Part shown: in pieces, positions 9,084 to 17,626 of the stretch
Position numbering within the stretch: position 1 is the stretch's first letter
Layout: the number at the start of each line of letters is the position of its first letter
Assembly (NCBI GenBank): GCA_965660815.1
Contig: CBFIBG010000006.1
Location: 1 to 64,000 of the forward strand
DNA: 64,000 nucleotides
Direction: 5' to 3'
Source of the DNA: Glaciecola sp965660815
GTDB lineage: Bacteria > Pseudomonadota > Gammaproteobacteria > Enterobacterales > Alteromonadaceae
Position numbers and translations under genes: made by a program
The notes under the pieces: model-generated
The model's input: only the letters and a program-made list of their open reading frames with translations
Database searches by the model: none
Told to the model about the DNA's origin: nothing

Positions 9084-10256
9084 CTAATAGATTATTCTAT
9101 CCCTGCCCTGATTTTTAGCCCGATACATAGAAATATCCGCTCGCTCTATCAAATCGTTTAGATTCCGGTCTTTTGAATGCTTGATGCTCACCCCAATACT
9201 CAAAGTGACATTAAGCGTTGTGTCATCCACCTGAAGTTCAGTCGCTTTGATTTGCTCTCGAATTTTTTCAGCGACTATAATGGCTTGCTCCATATTCGTT
9301 TGAGGCAGTAGCACCAAAAATTCCTCGCCTCCATACCGAAAACAATAATCATTTTCCCTAAGTCCATCGCAAATTAAATCAGATACCTTAACTAGCACTT
9401 TATCACCTGCCGCATGACCGTATGTGTCGTTAACTTGTTTAAAGTAATCTATATCAATTATTAAGGCTGACAACTGTCCTGCCGAATTATGACTATCTTG
9501 AAATATTGACTCACCTAGTTCGGAAAGTGCATTACGATTTAACAGCTTTGTAAGATGGTCACTTGAGGCTGCAGCATGCAAATGGGCATGTTTTGCCCGA
9601 ATTTTCATGAACCATGGGATAAAATAAACAAAAAGAATTATGCCACTGCACAAAATAAAGCTGACCTTAAGAACTAACTCTAATGTACTGAGTCTTTCAA
9701 CGGTTTTTATCGCCTCCAATTCGTATTGGTGAACCACAGTATCCAATTTATTTAGCAACGGCGTTACGTTGGCCAGTATATATTGTATTTCCGCGTTAAG
9801 GTCTGTAGTGTTAAGTTGTTCAGGAGGGACAGCAATTACTGCATTAACGGCAGCAAGGTATTGCTTTAATGAAGTCCGTACCTCCAGCGGCGGTCTATAA
9901 TACATATCAAACAGAGCTTCGGACATCATGACATGTTCACGACTTTCATCAAGCAAGTAATTCAGGTTATAAGTGATTTTTTTTAGCGCTAACTGGACTT
10001 GTTCGCGGTGATCTTCTTCACCAGACTTACTATACATCAAGGAAAATAATGCTAGGCGTTGAGATAACATCCGCTGTTGACCACTAACATTAATGTACTT
10101 TGCACTGTTCGTTTGATAATTTACGATCGAATGTAAGGTGGTCACTAATGTCACACCAAACGATATGGTCAACAAAAACAAGACAACCACAGCAGTTAAA
10201 TGGACCTTCTGTAGTGGTATCTTGCCAAAGAGTGTCATCGTAGTAGAATCCTTCAC
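9084..10256 (-). CDS. Membrane diguanylate cyclase with PilJ-type sensor domain
   Basis: 390 aa. An N-terminal membrane helix (about 18-40) is followed by a periplasmic helical domain starting YINVSGQQRMLSQRLALFSL, the signature of the type IV pili MCP (PilJ/NarX-like) sensor fold. A second membrane helix lies near 190-212 and a GGDEF domain fills 225-388. The active site is GGEEF (about 308-312), the metal-binding IDIDYFKQVND is present and the tail is ADISMYRAKNQGRDR. It should make c-di-GMP from GTP under control of a small periplasmic ligand, perhaps nitrate-like by analogy; that is inference. GTG start with GAGAG; an ATG at 10238 is the alternative. Confidence 0.88.
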   Translation of the reverse strand: MKDSTTMTLFGKIPLQKVHLTAVVVLFLLTISFGVTLVTTLHSIVNYQTNSAKYINVSGQQRMLSQRLALFSLMYSKSGEEDHREQVQLALKKITYNLNYLLDESREHVMMSEALFDMYYRPPLEVRTSLKQYLAAVNAVIAVPPEQLNTTDLNAEIQYILANVTPLLNKLDTVVHQYELEAIKTVERLSTLELVLKVSFILCSGIILFVYFIPWFMKIRAKHAHLHAAASSDHLTKLLNRNALSELGESIFQDSHNSAGQLSALIIDIDYFKQVNDTYGHAAGDKVLVKVSDLICDGLRENDYCFRYGGEEFLVLLPQTNMEQAIIVAEKIREQIKATELQVDDTTLNVTLSIGVSIKHSKDRNLNDLIERADISMYRAKNQGRDRIIY

Positions 10257-10506
10257 AAGTGCTCTCGCCTATTATCTTCCATTGACATCATCAGAAATTA
10301 TGATTATAGAATTACACAATTTCTATACTTTGGTTTTGATATAGATTAAATTGTACGCTTGAAAAAGTAAACAATACATGAAGATGTATTCCTCAATTAC
10401 TAAAACTATTTTATACTTATTTCAATGCAGGTTGATTGCACGAGCATGAGCGTATTGGCTATTTTTAACTGACAGGATATTTCCCATCAAACAGCACCAT
10501 TTTGTC

Positions 10507-11079
10507 GTGGCGGCAAGCATTGCGGCGCAATTAGAAAAAGCCATTAAAGTTGCAAAAGAGATATCGCTTGCATCCAATAATGCTGGCGTATTGGCTGTTC
10601 GAGCGGGCAACGACGCGGCGGGCTTTGGCGCATTGGCTGAATTTTTAGACCAATTGGCTCGCAAAACCATTCAAGCATCAGACGAAATCAACCAACAGGC
10701 TATGGCCATAAGTAAGCTCACGTCTAATACGGTTCGCACACAAGCTGCTTTGGAAAAATACGACGTTGCAATCCATAAAGCCCAAGAGTATAGGCACGTA
10801 AAAAGTTTAGAGCCTACTTTCACGGCGATTAAACAAGAAGCTTCTGGTAAGAACGAAGATATTGGTCGTCGCATCAAAGCTCTTTCTAGAAGACTCGAAG
10901 ATCTTAAGCAAGAGCTTGATGTTGGCAAAGTCTTAGCTTCAATGTCAATGGTAGAAGCGTCTCAAGCCGGAAAGGAATTTATCGAACCATTAACTGATAA
11001 CGCAAAAAATATCAGTAGCGCCATTGGACGGATAGAGGTTTACGTTAACGAGGCGCTTAAACTAGTGAAAAGTATTTAA
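10507..11079 (+). CDS. Soluble MCP-tip-like chemotaxis signalling protein (start uncertain)
   Basis: 190 aa from a GTG at 10507, but the frame is open back to 10450 and reads TDRIFPIKQHHFVVAAS, which looks coding, with no ATG, GTG or TTG in that stretch. An AGGA at 10474-10477 has no normal start at the right distance. The body is alpha-helical and mirrors the cytoplasmic hairpin tip of methyl-accepting proteins: NNAGVLAVRAGNDAAGFGALAEFLDQLARK aligns in pattern with the MCP kinase/CheW-binding tip. There is no membrane segment. It is followed after 31 bases by the ODP-type di-iron protein, and the two probably act together. The 5' end may be damaged by a frameshift. Confidence 0.6.
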   Translation: MAASIAAQLEKAIKVAKEISLASNNAGVLAVRAGNDAAGFGALAEFLDQLARKTIQASDEINQQAMAISKLTSNTVRTQAALEKYDVAIHKAQEYRHVKSLEPTFTAIKQEASGKNEDIGRRIKALSRRLEDLKQELDVGKVLASMSMVEASQAGKEFIEPLTDNAKNISSAIGRIEVYVNEALKLVKSI

Positions 11080-11110
11080 TTCACCCCTGACAACTCTTTT
11101 TGGAATTAAT

Positions 11111-11848
11111 ATGCAAAGCAAAAAAATTTACAGTAGTTCTAGTCACGAATGGATTGTATTTGGCAGAGATCCAGAAAAGCCATCTAACGTGATAGACACT
11201 AATCAGTATATGGTAAAAACTCAAGACAACGCATTGCTAATGGATCCAGGTGGTATTGAGTTATTCGCGCCTATGCTTGCTAGTGTGGTTCGTGAGGTAC
11301 CAATCGAACAAATTAAACATATTTTTGCGTCTCATCAGGATCCTGACATAATTTCTTCCTTGGGTTTATGGGATAAAGCACTGACAGATGCAACACTTTA
11401 TGCACCTCAAATCTGGGAAGGATTTTTACGTCATTTCGGGATGGAAAAAACCAAATTTATGGGCATACCGGACGAAGGTTCAAGTCTTACTATTGGGCAA
11501 GTGAGCCTCCAATTCATACCTGCACACTATCTACATTCGTCTGGCAATTTCCACGTTTATGATGCACAAGCTAAAATACTTATGAGTGGCGATATTGGAG
11601 CGGCGATAGAACCTCATACCGCCCCTATGGAAGTAGGTAATTTTGATGAGCACGCCCCAAAAATGGAAGGCTTCCATAGACGCTGGATGCCATCTAATCG
11701 GGCTAAAGATGTCTGGATAGAGCGAGTCAGTAAACTCGATATCGAGATGATGTGCCCCCAGCACGGACGAATTTTTACAGGAGATAATGTAAAGAAGTTT
11801 CTAGAGTGGTTTGCCAAACTAGAGGTCGGCACAGCAATTCACAGTTAA
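11111..11848 (+). CDS. ODP-type metallo-beta-lactamase-fold di-iron oxygen-binding protein
   Basis: 245 aa, cytoplasmic, a flavodiiron-like MBL domain without the flavodoxin domain. Ligand candidates are His75-x-Asp77-x-Asp79 (ASHQDPDI; the second His of the canonical HxExDH is replaced by Ile), His142 in HSSGNF, Asp161 in MSGDIG and His218 in PQHGR. This reduced ligand set and HSSGNF match ODP proteins, which in Treponema serve as Fe/O2 sensors for chemotaxis rather than hydrolases (established for that system). The adjacent MCP-tip-like gene supports a sensory role. Other MBL enzymes are possible but less likely. An AT-rich leader precedes the ATG. Confidence 0.8.
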   Translation: MQSKKIYSSSSHEWIVFGRDPEKPSNVIDTNQYMVKTQDNALLMDPGGIELFAPMLASVVREVPIEQIKHIFASHQDPDIISSLGLWDKALTDATLYAPQIWEGFLRHFGMEKTKFMGIPDEGSSLTIGQVSLQFIPAHYLHSSGNFHVYDAQAKILMSGDIGAAIEPHTAPMEVGNFDEHAPKMEGFHRRWMPSNRAKDVWIERVSKLDIEMMCPQHGRIFTGDNVKKFLEWFAKLEVGTAIHS

Positions 11849-12010
11849 TACAGTCATCGTTCTTGTTGCACAAACTAAATCAGTCCCAACATCTAGTAGT
11901 TAGGGTAAAGCATCGATAAACGGCAAACTCTCTTACACTATGAGAAGTTGCTTGAGGTTCCAAACTAAACAGCCTGATTTTGGATTGAAAATCACGTATT
12001 TTAATCCTGA

Positions 12011-12673
12011 CTACATATATTTATTTTGGTCAGACTCAAACATAGCTTTCATTTGATTGGCAAACGCAACAAACGACTCTTTCATAGTTGTCTTAATTTT
12101 AATGCTCAAATCCGAGAGAACCACAACGCCTTCAATAGTGATCGTTGGCGCTTGATTACCAGCAATACTTGGCGCTTTATTCGTCACACTTCCTAAAATA
12201 CAAAATGCCTTTGATACAATGTTTAAGTTTTCTGGCACGTAGATCGTATCGCCACCTAATAGGCTATACACCTTTATCTTGACATTGGGGCCTGAGAATT
12301 TGGCATTGGTGAAATCGATGGTGGATCCTCCAAGAATTGAATAAACCGTCAACTCTTTAGGGACATGCCAGATACCACTTCTGTCAGAATTACCTAGAAC
12401 GTTTACCATCATATCTGATTCATCTGAATCTTTGTCAGAATAATTGACTGAAAATTGTTGTTCTTTATGCTTCTTAACAGTGTCATCTGGAACGGCTTCA
12501 AGATCTTCGACCTGCTCCATCATAATGAAGTGGTCTTTAGTTTCTATGACTTTGTCTAGCCTGCGCTCGAATGCTTCATTTGAAATCACTCCATGACTGT
12601 AGTTGTATACTAAAACATCAATGACTTCTTCTTTTACTTGTTCGATAGGTCGATCTTCTAATTTAACAGGCAT
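12011..12673 (-). CDS. DUF1707/LiaF-like protein (cell-wall stress response type)
   Basis: 220 aa. The N-terminal 1-55 (IEQVKEEVIDVLVYNYSHG, ISNEAFERRLDKVIETK) is a DUF1707/SHOCT-like helical unit. Residues about 100-200 form a repetitive beta-structure with repeated SILGGSTIDF / SLLGGDTIYVP / CILGSVTNKAP segments, the signature of the C-terminal LiaF/DUF2154 domain. There is no membrane segment, unlike Gram-positive LiaF, so this is a soluble version. AAGGA lies 9 bases before the ATG. The function in Gram-negatives is not established; an envelope-stress role is only suggested by the family. Confidence 0.75.
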   Translation of the reverse strand: MPVKLEDRPIEQVKEEVIDVLVYNYSHGVISNEAFERRLDKVIETKDHFIMMEQVEDLEAVPDDTVKKHKEQQFSVNYSDKDSDESDMMVNVLGNSDRSGIWHVPKELTVYSILGGSTIDFTNAKFSGPNVKIKVYSLLGGDTIYVPENLNIVSKAFCILGSVTNKAPSIAGNQAPTITIEGVVVLSDLSIKIKTTMKESFVAFANQMKAMFESDQNKYM

Positions 12674-13110
12674 GGTAAATGGTCCTTAGTTGTATGATTT
12701 TCGCTCAAGTAACATATCATATTAAGCGAACGAGTCGTCAGTGCTCTCGAATATTTTTGCACAGTGAAATACTTACGATATGTGATTTGACACGCAATTA
12801 CTGAGTTTTTAACAAATAGTTAAGTTAGAGATCTGCATAGGCTGTGCCAAATATTTTCCCTATATTTATCAGTTTGTTAAAGAAAGTGAGGCAAAGATAA
12901 TTAGTGATAAATACTAGATAGTGGTGAGCTCTACCAAATTCTGGCAATTCAATAAATTAGACAAGGCCATATTTATAACCGAATACACTCATACTATATT
13001 AGGACAACTAGATTGTTTTAATGTGATAGCTTTTATCTAAATTGTTCGCTATTTTATCGGTTGTTAGCTGAAGTTTTTCAATTAAAGTCTTGTATTTAAG
13101 GATGAATCCC
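12674..13110. other. Intergenic region upstream of second S9 peptidase
   Basis: About 430 AT-rich bases between divergent genes. No additional coding potential or clear operator was seen. TAAGGA at 13097-13102 is the ribosome-binding site that selects the GTG at 13111. Confidence 0.4.
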
Positions 13111-15072
13111 GTGAAAAGACACATAAAACAGTTAGTGAGCTTCGCTTATTTCAGTCTTCTTGCAACAGTTACTACAATTACTTTTGCTGCTCAGGAAGTC
13201 CCTCATAATTTCTTTAGTCGCTTGCCCGCCTATGAACAAGTTTCTTTATCTCCTGATGGGAAAAAAGTCGCTTTCGTAGAAAACTTACAAAAGCCAATGG
13301 GTATCGCACTGTTGAAAGTCTATGACTTATCTGAACAAAAGATGATGACGCTCCTTCAATCGGACAACAAAAAAGTCAAGATCAACTGGTTTAAATGGGC
13401 AAACAAAAAGGTGCTGATGATCAGCGCAGCCTATGAAACCAAAAAATCCTCTGTTAGGTTTTATCAGACTCGTTTGTTCAGTGCAGATATTAGTGATGAG
13501 GACGCAGAGTTGACTCAAATGCTAAGAAAAACGGGAGGGCGCATCGGAACAACTGTTGGGCGACACATAAGCCAATTTCAAGACTCAGTTGTCGACTGGC
13601 TTCCGAATGAAGATGATTACATTCTCATGCAAGCAGATTTAGACATACAGACTCTTCCCGACATTCATCGCGTCAACATATACAGCGGAAGAAGCAAGAG
13701 AGTTGAACGTGGTAAAAGAAAAATTCGATATTGGTATACTGACCGGCAAGGCAATCCTAGAATTGGCCGTTCGGTAGATTATGATGATGGCTACATTAGA
13801 TATTTACATAAGGCTAATGAAGATTCTGATTGGGAAGAGTTATTTACTTATACTACCTTTGATGACAAACCGGTAAGCATTCTAGGGTTTGGTGCCGACC
13901 CCAATATTTTGTATTACTTAGGGTACATCAATAATTATAAAGCTCTGTATAGAATGTATTTAGATACAAAGAAGTCAGAAATACTACTTCAGCACGAACA
14001 ATACGATGTAAACGGCCGTCTTATCTATTCAAAGGTTACCAATGATGTAATCGGGATAAGCGATATACATTCAAAGTTCGGCAGATTTTATTTCGACGAA
14101 AAAAATTACGATTTGCATATAGCACTCGACCAGGCTATGCCTGATAAATTTAATACTATCGTTGACTTAAGTAATGACGAAAATATCTATATCCTGTATT
14201 CACAGGCTGATAATTCTCCCGGTAGATACTTTTACGGAGACAGAAAAAACAATCAACTTTCTTTGCTTTTTTCAAAGTACCCAGAGCTTAATAACGTTGA
14301 ATTGCCGAGCCACAAGACAGTGCTATATAAAGCTCGTGACGGAATCGAAATAGAAGCCTTAGTTACCTTGCCGCTAACAGGTGATAAACCTTTTCCAACC
14401 ATTATTCACCCTCACGGTGGGCCAGGCGCCAGAGACACTAAAGGCTTTGACCCATGGGTCGCATATCTTGCTAATAAGGGCTATGCCGTAATAAGGCCTA
14501 ATTTCAGGGGCTCAACAGGTTTTGGGTATGAGTTTGCGCAAGCTCAAATGGGTCGTTGGGGCTTAGAAATGCAAGACGATATTACCGATGCAGTTACCCA
14601 CTTTGTAGAAACGGGCATTACAAACCCAGAAAAGGTATGTATTTTTGGCGCTTCTTATGGTGGCTATGCCGCTAAAATGGCGACTGTAAAAACACCTAAA
14701 CTATTTTCCTGCGCTGTCAGTTTTGCCGGTGTGAGTGACCTAAACCGCTTAGCCAAAACTCAAAGAAGGTATTTGGGTGGAAAACGAACTGCAGAAAAAC
14801 AATTGGGAGATGAGCGAGACGATTTAAGAGAGCGCTCTCCAATCAGTCACATTGATAACATCCAAACTCCTCTTTTAATCATGCATGGAGCAGACGACAT
14901 AATTGTGGAAGTAAAACAATCTCGAGAGTTTGCAGAGGAATTGGAAGACGAAAACAAAAATTTCAAATATGTCGAATTTGAATATGGCGATCATTATTTG
15001 TCGATTCAGCAAAATAGATACATGTTTTTTATTGAGCTTGAAAACTTTTTAAATGAACATCTTGGGAACTGA
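13111..15072 (+). CDS. Secreted S9-family prolyl oligopeptidase
   Basis: 653 aa from the GTG at 13111, which is 8 bases after AAGGA and opens with a good signal peptide (KRHIKQ, hydrophobic core, FAAQ). An ATG at 13102 and a TTG at 13090 are in frame but too close to or upstream of that site. An N-terminal propeller fills about 35-400. The hydrolase domain has HPHGGPGARDTKGFD and RGSTGFGYEF, nucleophile Ser515 in GASYGGYAA, Asp596 in HGADDIIV and His628 in YGDHYLS: a full triad. It is probably a periplasmic dipeptidyl- or acylaminoacyl-peptidase. It is not a recent duplicate of the first S9 enzyme: the catalytic motifs differ (GASYGG against GGSGGG). Confidence 0.88.
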   Translation: MKRHIKQLVSFAYFSLLATVTTITFAAQEVPHNFFSRLPAYEQVSLSPDGKKVAFVENLQKPMGIALLKVYDLSEQKMMTLLQSDNKKVKINWFKWANKKVLMISAAYETKKSSVRFYQTRLFSADISDEDAELTQMLRKTGGRIGTTVGRHISQFQDSVVDWLPNEDDYILMQADLDIQTLPDIHRVNIYSGRSKRVERGKRKIRYWYTDRQGNPRIGRSVDYDDGYIRYLHKANEDSDWEELFTYTTFDDKPVSILGFGADPNILYYLGYINNYKALYRMYLDTKKSEILLQHEQYDVNGRLIYSKVTNDVIGISDIHSKFGRFYFDEKNYDLHIALDQAMPDKFNTIVDLSNDENIYILYSQADNSPGRYFYGDRKNNQLSLLFSKYPELNNVELPSHKTVLYKARDGIEIEALVTLPLTGDKPFPTIIHPHGGPGARDTKGFDPWVAYLANKGYAVIRPNFRGSTGFGYEFAQAQMGRWGLEMQDDITDAVTHFVETGITNPEKVCIFGASYGGYAAKMATVKTPKLFSCAVSFAGVSDLNRLAKTQRRYLGGKRTAEKQLGDERDDLRERSPISHIDNIQTPLLIMHGADDIIVEVKQSREFAEELEDENKNFKYVEFEYGDHYLSIQQNRYMFFIELENFLNEHLGN

Positions 15073-15080
15073 GCATTAAT

Positions 15081-15110
15081 CTCTCTTGGCATTGCAACAT
15101 GCCAAGAGAG
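15081..15110. terminator. Bidirectional hairpin between convergent genes
   Basis: CTCTCTTGGCAT and ATGCCAAGAGAG form a perfect 12-bp stem with a six-base loop, centred between the stop codons of the S9 peptidase and the D-aminoacylase. There is no strong T-tract on either side. Confidence 0.65.
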
Positions 15111-15119
15111 TAATGTGAC

Positions 15120-16703
15120 TCACATATTTCGAAGCGCATGACCAGGTTTTTCACCCGTATAGGTCGAATCGGCAATAACCATAACACCATTTACAAGCAT
15201 GTAATCGATCCCTTGCGAATATTTATGAGGATCCTCAAACGTAGACAAATCTTTTAGTTCATTTTTGTCCCAAACAATAATATCAGCTTTATATCCTGTC
15301 TTAATTAACCCTCTGTCTTTTAGCTGCATTCTTTTAGCAGGTAATGCAGTCATTTTATATATAGCGTCCGCTAAGTTTAATGTATTCTTATGGTTTACAT
15401 AGTGAGCAATCACTCTCGGATAACTTCCATAGTTTCTCGGATGTGGCTTACCTTGTTGCCATACAATTCCACGACCATCTGAGGCGATAGACGCGTGTGG
15501 GAACTGCATGATTCGCTCTACGTCCTCGTTCAACATTGTATGGTAAATCCCTCTACCGCCTCCGTTTAATTCAATTTCAATTGCCAATTCTGCCGCATTT
15601 TGTGCCGTTAGTGCTTTACCTTTTTTTAGTAATATTTCGGCAAACGACATCCCGACCCAACTTTTATCAGCGTTATATTGACTCACTACAATTCTATCTA
15701 ACTCGTCGCCAGCTCGCTGATTCTTAATGATATCGGCCGACTCTTTGAGTACCTTGTTGAAAAGATCCTTTTGTTTCATTCTTTCTCGAAAGGCGCTTCT
15801 TCCCCCCTCAAGTGACCATTGAGGCAATAATACGCCTAAATTGGTATTTGATGCAGTATATGGATACAGATCTAAGGTTATGTCAAAGCCTTGCGATCGT
15901 GCTTGGGCAATTAAATTTATTGACTGCACGCTTTTCCCCCATGCTGACGGACCTGATGTTTTGTGATGAGAAATGTGCACTGGGACTTGTGCCTGTTTTG
16001 CTACCTCTAGAGCTTCGTTCAAGGCTTCTAATACTAATTCACTCTCACTTCTTAAATGAGTGGCATAAAATCCATCAAAGGGTTTTATACTAGAAGCAAG
16101 TTCGAATAATTCTTGTGGTGGAGCAAAGGCACCTGGTATATATAACAAGCCGGTTGATAAACCGAATGCTCCCTCCTTCATTGCCTTACTTACTAGCTGT
16201 TTCATTGCTCGCAACTCAGACTCTGTAGCATGGCGGTTTTCTCGGTTCATTACATGGCGTCTTACCGTATTGTGTCCAATCAACATGCCAACGTTTAAAG
16301 AACTGCCTTGCTGGCTCCACTGGTTAAAATATTCATTCAAGTTTAGAGGGCTAGAGCCGCAATTCCCTGCGAGAATCGTTGTTACCCCTTGATATAGAAT
16401 ATTCAGTGCTTCTGGTGCTTTTAATATTCCTTTCTCATTATGTGAATGGAGGTCTATGAAACCCGGGCTGACAACTTTGCCGCTGGCATCAATTGTCAAA
16501 TTTGTGCTGAACTGCGGTAATTCGCCTCGTGGAGAAGTAGTAGCAATGACGCCGTTGCTAATACCAAGATCTAGCTCTTGAAAGGTGTTGGTCACTCCAT
16601 CGTATACTTGCCCATTTAAAATGACCACATCGAATATTTCTCGGTGATCATTAAGTTTGCACCCCGTTAAAAGAATGGAAAAAGCTAACAGCCACCTAAT
16701 CAT
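15120..16703 (-). CDS. N-acyl-D-amino-acid deacylase family lipoprotein
   Basis: 527 aa. The N-terminus carries a lipoprotein signal (FSILLTGC, Cys15), placing it in the periplasm or outer membrane, whereas characterised D-aminoacylases are mostly cytoplasmic. The amidohydrolase-superfamily barrel shows FDVVILNGQVYDG, PGFIDLHSHNEKG (first metal HxH-type site), GNCGSSPLN, YATHLRSES, HISHHKTSG and the late Asp in SDGRGIVWQQGKPHPRNYGS, all in the family order. It should remove acyl groups from N-acyl-D-amino acids such as D-amino-acid conjugates from peptidoglycan or marine organic matter. It converges with an S9 peptidase, but cotranscription is excluded. Confidence 0.87.
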   Translation of the reverse strand: MIRWLLAFSILLTGCKLNDHREIFDVVILNGQVYDGVTNTFQELDLGISNGVIATTSPRGELPQFSTNLTIDASGKVVSPGFIDLHSHNEKGILKAPEALNILYQGVTTILAGNCGSSPLNLNEYFNQWSQQGSSLNVGMLIGHNTVRRHVMNRENRHATESELRAMKQLVSKAMKEGAFGLSTGLLYIPGAFAPPQELFELASSIKPFDGFYATHLRSESELVLEALNEALEVAKQAQVPVHISHHKTSGPSAWGKSVQSINLIAQARSQGFDITLDLYPYTASNTNLGVLLPQWSLEGGRSAFRERMKQKDLFNKVLKESADIIKNQRAGDELDRIVVSQYNADKSWVGMSFAEILLKKGKALTAQNAAELAIEIELNGGGRGIYHTMLNEDVERIMQFPHASIASDGRGIVWQQGKPHPRNYGSYPRVIAHYVNHKNTLNLADAIYKMTALPAKRMQLKDRGLIKTGYKADIIVWDKNELKDLSTFEDPHKYSQGIDYMLVNGVMVIADSTYTGEKPGHALRNM

Positions 16704-16853
16704 ATTTTCGTTCTCAAGTAATAATGCGATGTTATAGGCTACGATAATCGCACAATTACCATATTAATCGAAGCCCGTACATTCAAATGAGTGCAAATTT
16801 ACTTCGTTGTGTCGTTCTAAGTGAATTAAAGATACGACTTTGCTTAAGATTGC

Positions 16854-16869
16854 ATCAACCTAGGTTGAT
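16854..16869. promoter_or_regulatory. 16-bp perfect palindrome, candidate operator
   Basis: ATCAACCTAGGTTGAT is its own reverse complement and lies 55 bases before the ATG of the GHSRGG hydrolase, the usual place for a repressor or activator dimer site. No family assignment is possible by eye. Confidence 0.5.
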
Positions 16870-16924
16870 ACCTTATTAAAGCCAATATATATTGAAATTC
16901 CAAATGTATTGTTAACCCTTTCAA

Positions 16925-17545
16925 ATGAATCAACCTTCTATTACAAATATTGTCATCTTTATTGGCGGGGGCGCTGATAAAACACGAGAAAAGTTTGGCT
17001 TAGTTTATTGGGGCCCTACCAAGTTAATGGAGATGGCAAAAAATCATTTTTTGGAACATGCTGGGAACAAAAGTGACGCCTACTATTTTGGATATCTTGA
17101 AAAAAAAGCCATAGTAAAAAAAATAAAAAAACTGCATGCCAAACAACCAGACCTTAGGATCAATATAGTTGGGCATAGCCGAGGTGGTGCGGTTGCAAAA
17201 CAAATTGCAATGGTAAACTTAAGAAAAAAAGGCATTCCAGTTAATATGCTAATTGCGCTTGATCCTGTCAAACCCAAAATATCTGACAAATACAAAATCC
17301 CCAAAGCAAAAGGTTTAAGAAATGTAAAAACATTTATTAATGTATTCGCCAAACCAAAATGGAGAAATGGTGCCGATTATGTTGCACTAGTGGGCGGTCA
17401 ATATGGGTTAAAATTAAGAGATAAAGCGCACTATTTTGTTCAAAGTACAAAAGGGCATGGTCAACCTATACCCTTATTACATGCTAAAATCGAAGGAACT
17501 GATGAGAGTCCTTTTAAACTTCTCATTAAAGAATCGCACCTGTAA
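16925..17545 (+). CDS. Small alpha/beta-hydrolase-like protein with GHSRGG motif
   Basis: 206 aa, cytoplasmic by sequence (no signal peptide). A first strand (TNIVIFIGGGADKTRE) leads to DLRINIVGHSRGGAVAKQIA, a nucleophile elbow with Ser85. Asp113 in LIALDPVKP and His186 in PLLHAKI are plausible triad partners, as in lipase-3/PGAP1-like hydrolases. I do not recognise a defined family. GHSRGG-type elbows also occur in phospholipase effectors, but nothing here indicates secretion. It is preceded by a 16-bp palindrome and ends close to the convergent acyl-CoA ligase, so a link to lipid metabolism is conceivable. Confidence 0.6.
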   Translation: MNQPSITNIVIFIGGGADKTREKFGLVYWGPTKLMEMAKNHFLEHAGNKSDAYYFGYLEKKAIVKKIKKLHAKQPDLRINIVGHSRGGAVAKQIAMVNLRKKGIPVNMLIALDPVKPKISDKYKIPKAKGLRNVKTFINVFAKPKWRNGADYVALVGGQYGLKLRDKAHYFVQSTKGHGQPIPLLHAKIEGTDESPFKLLIKESHL

Positions 17546-17626
17546 TGCGGCAACAAAATAACGGCAAAGTACAGTTTTATAAGGACTACCCTTTTAGCAC
17601 ACTGAAAATCTGTAGTTTGTTGAAAG

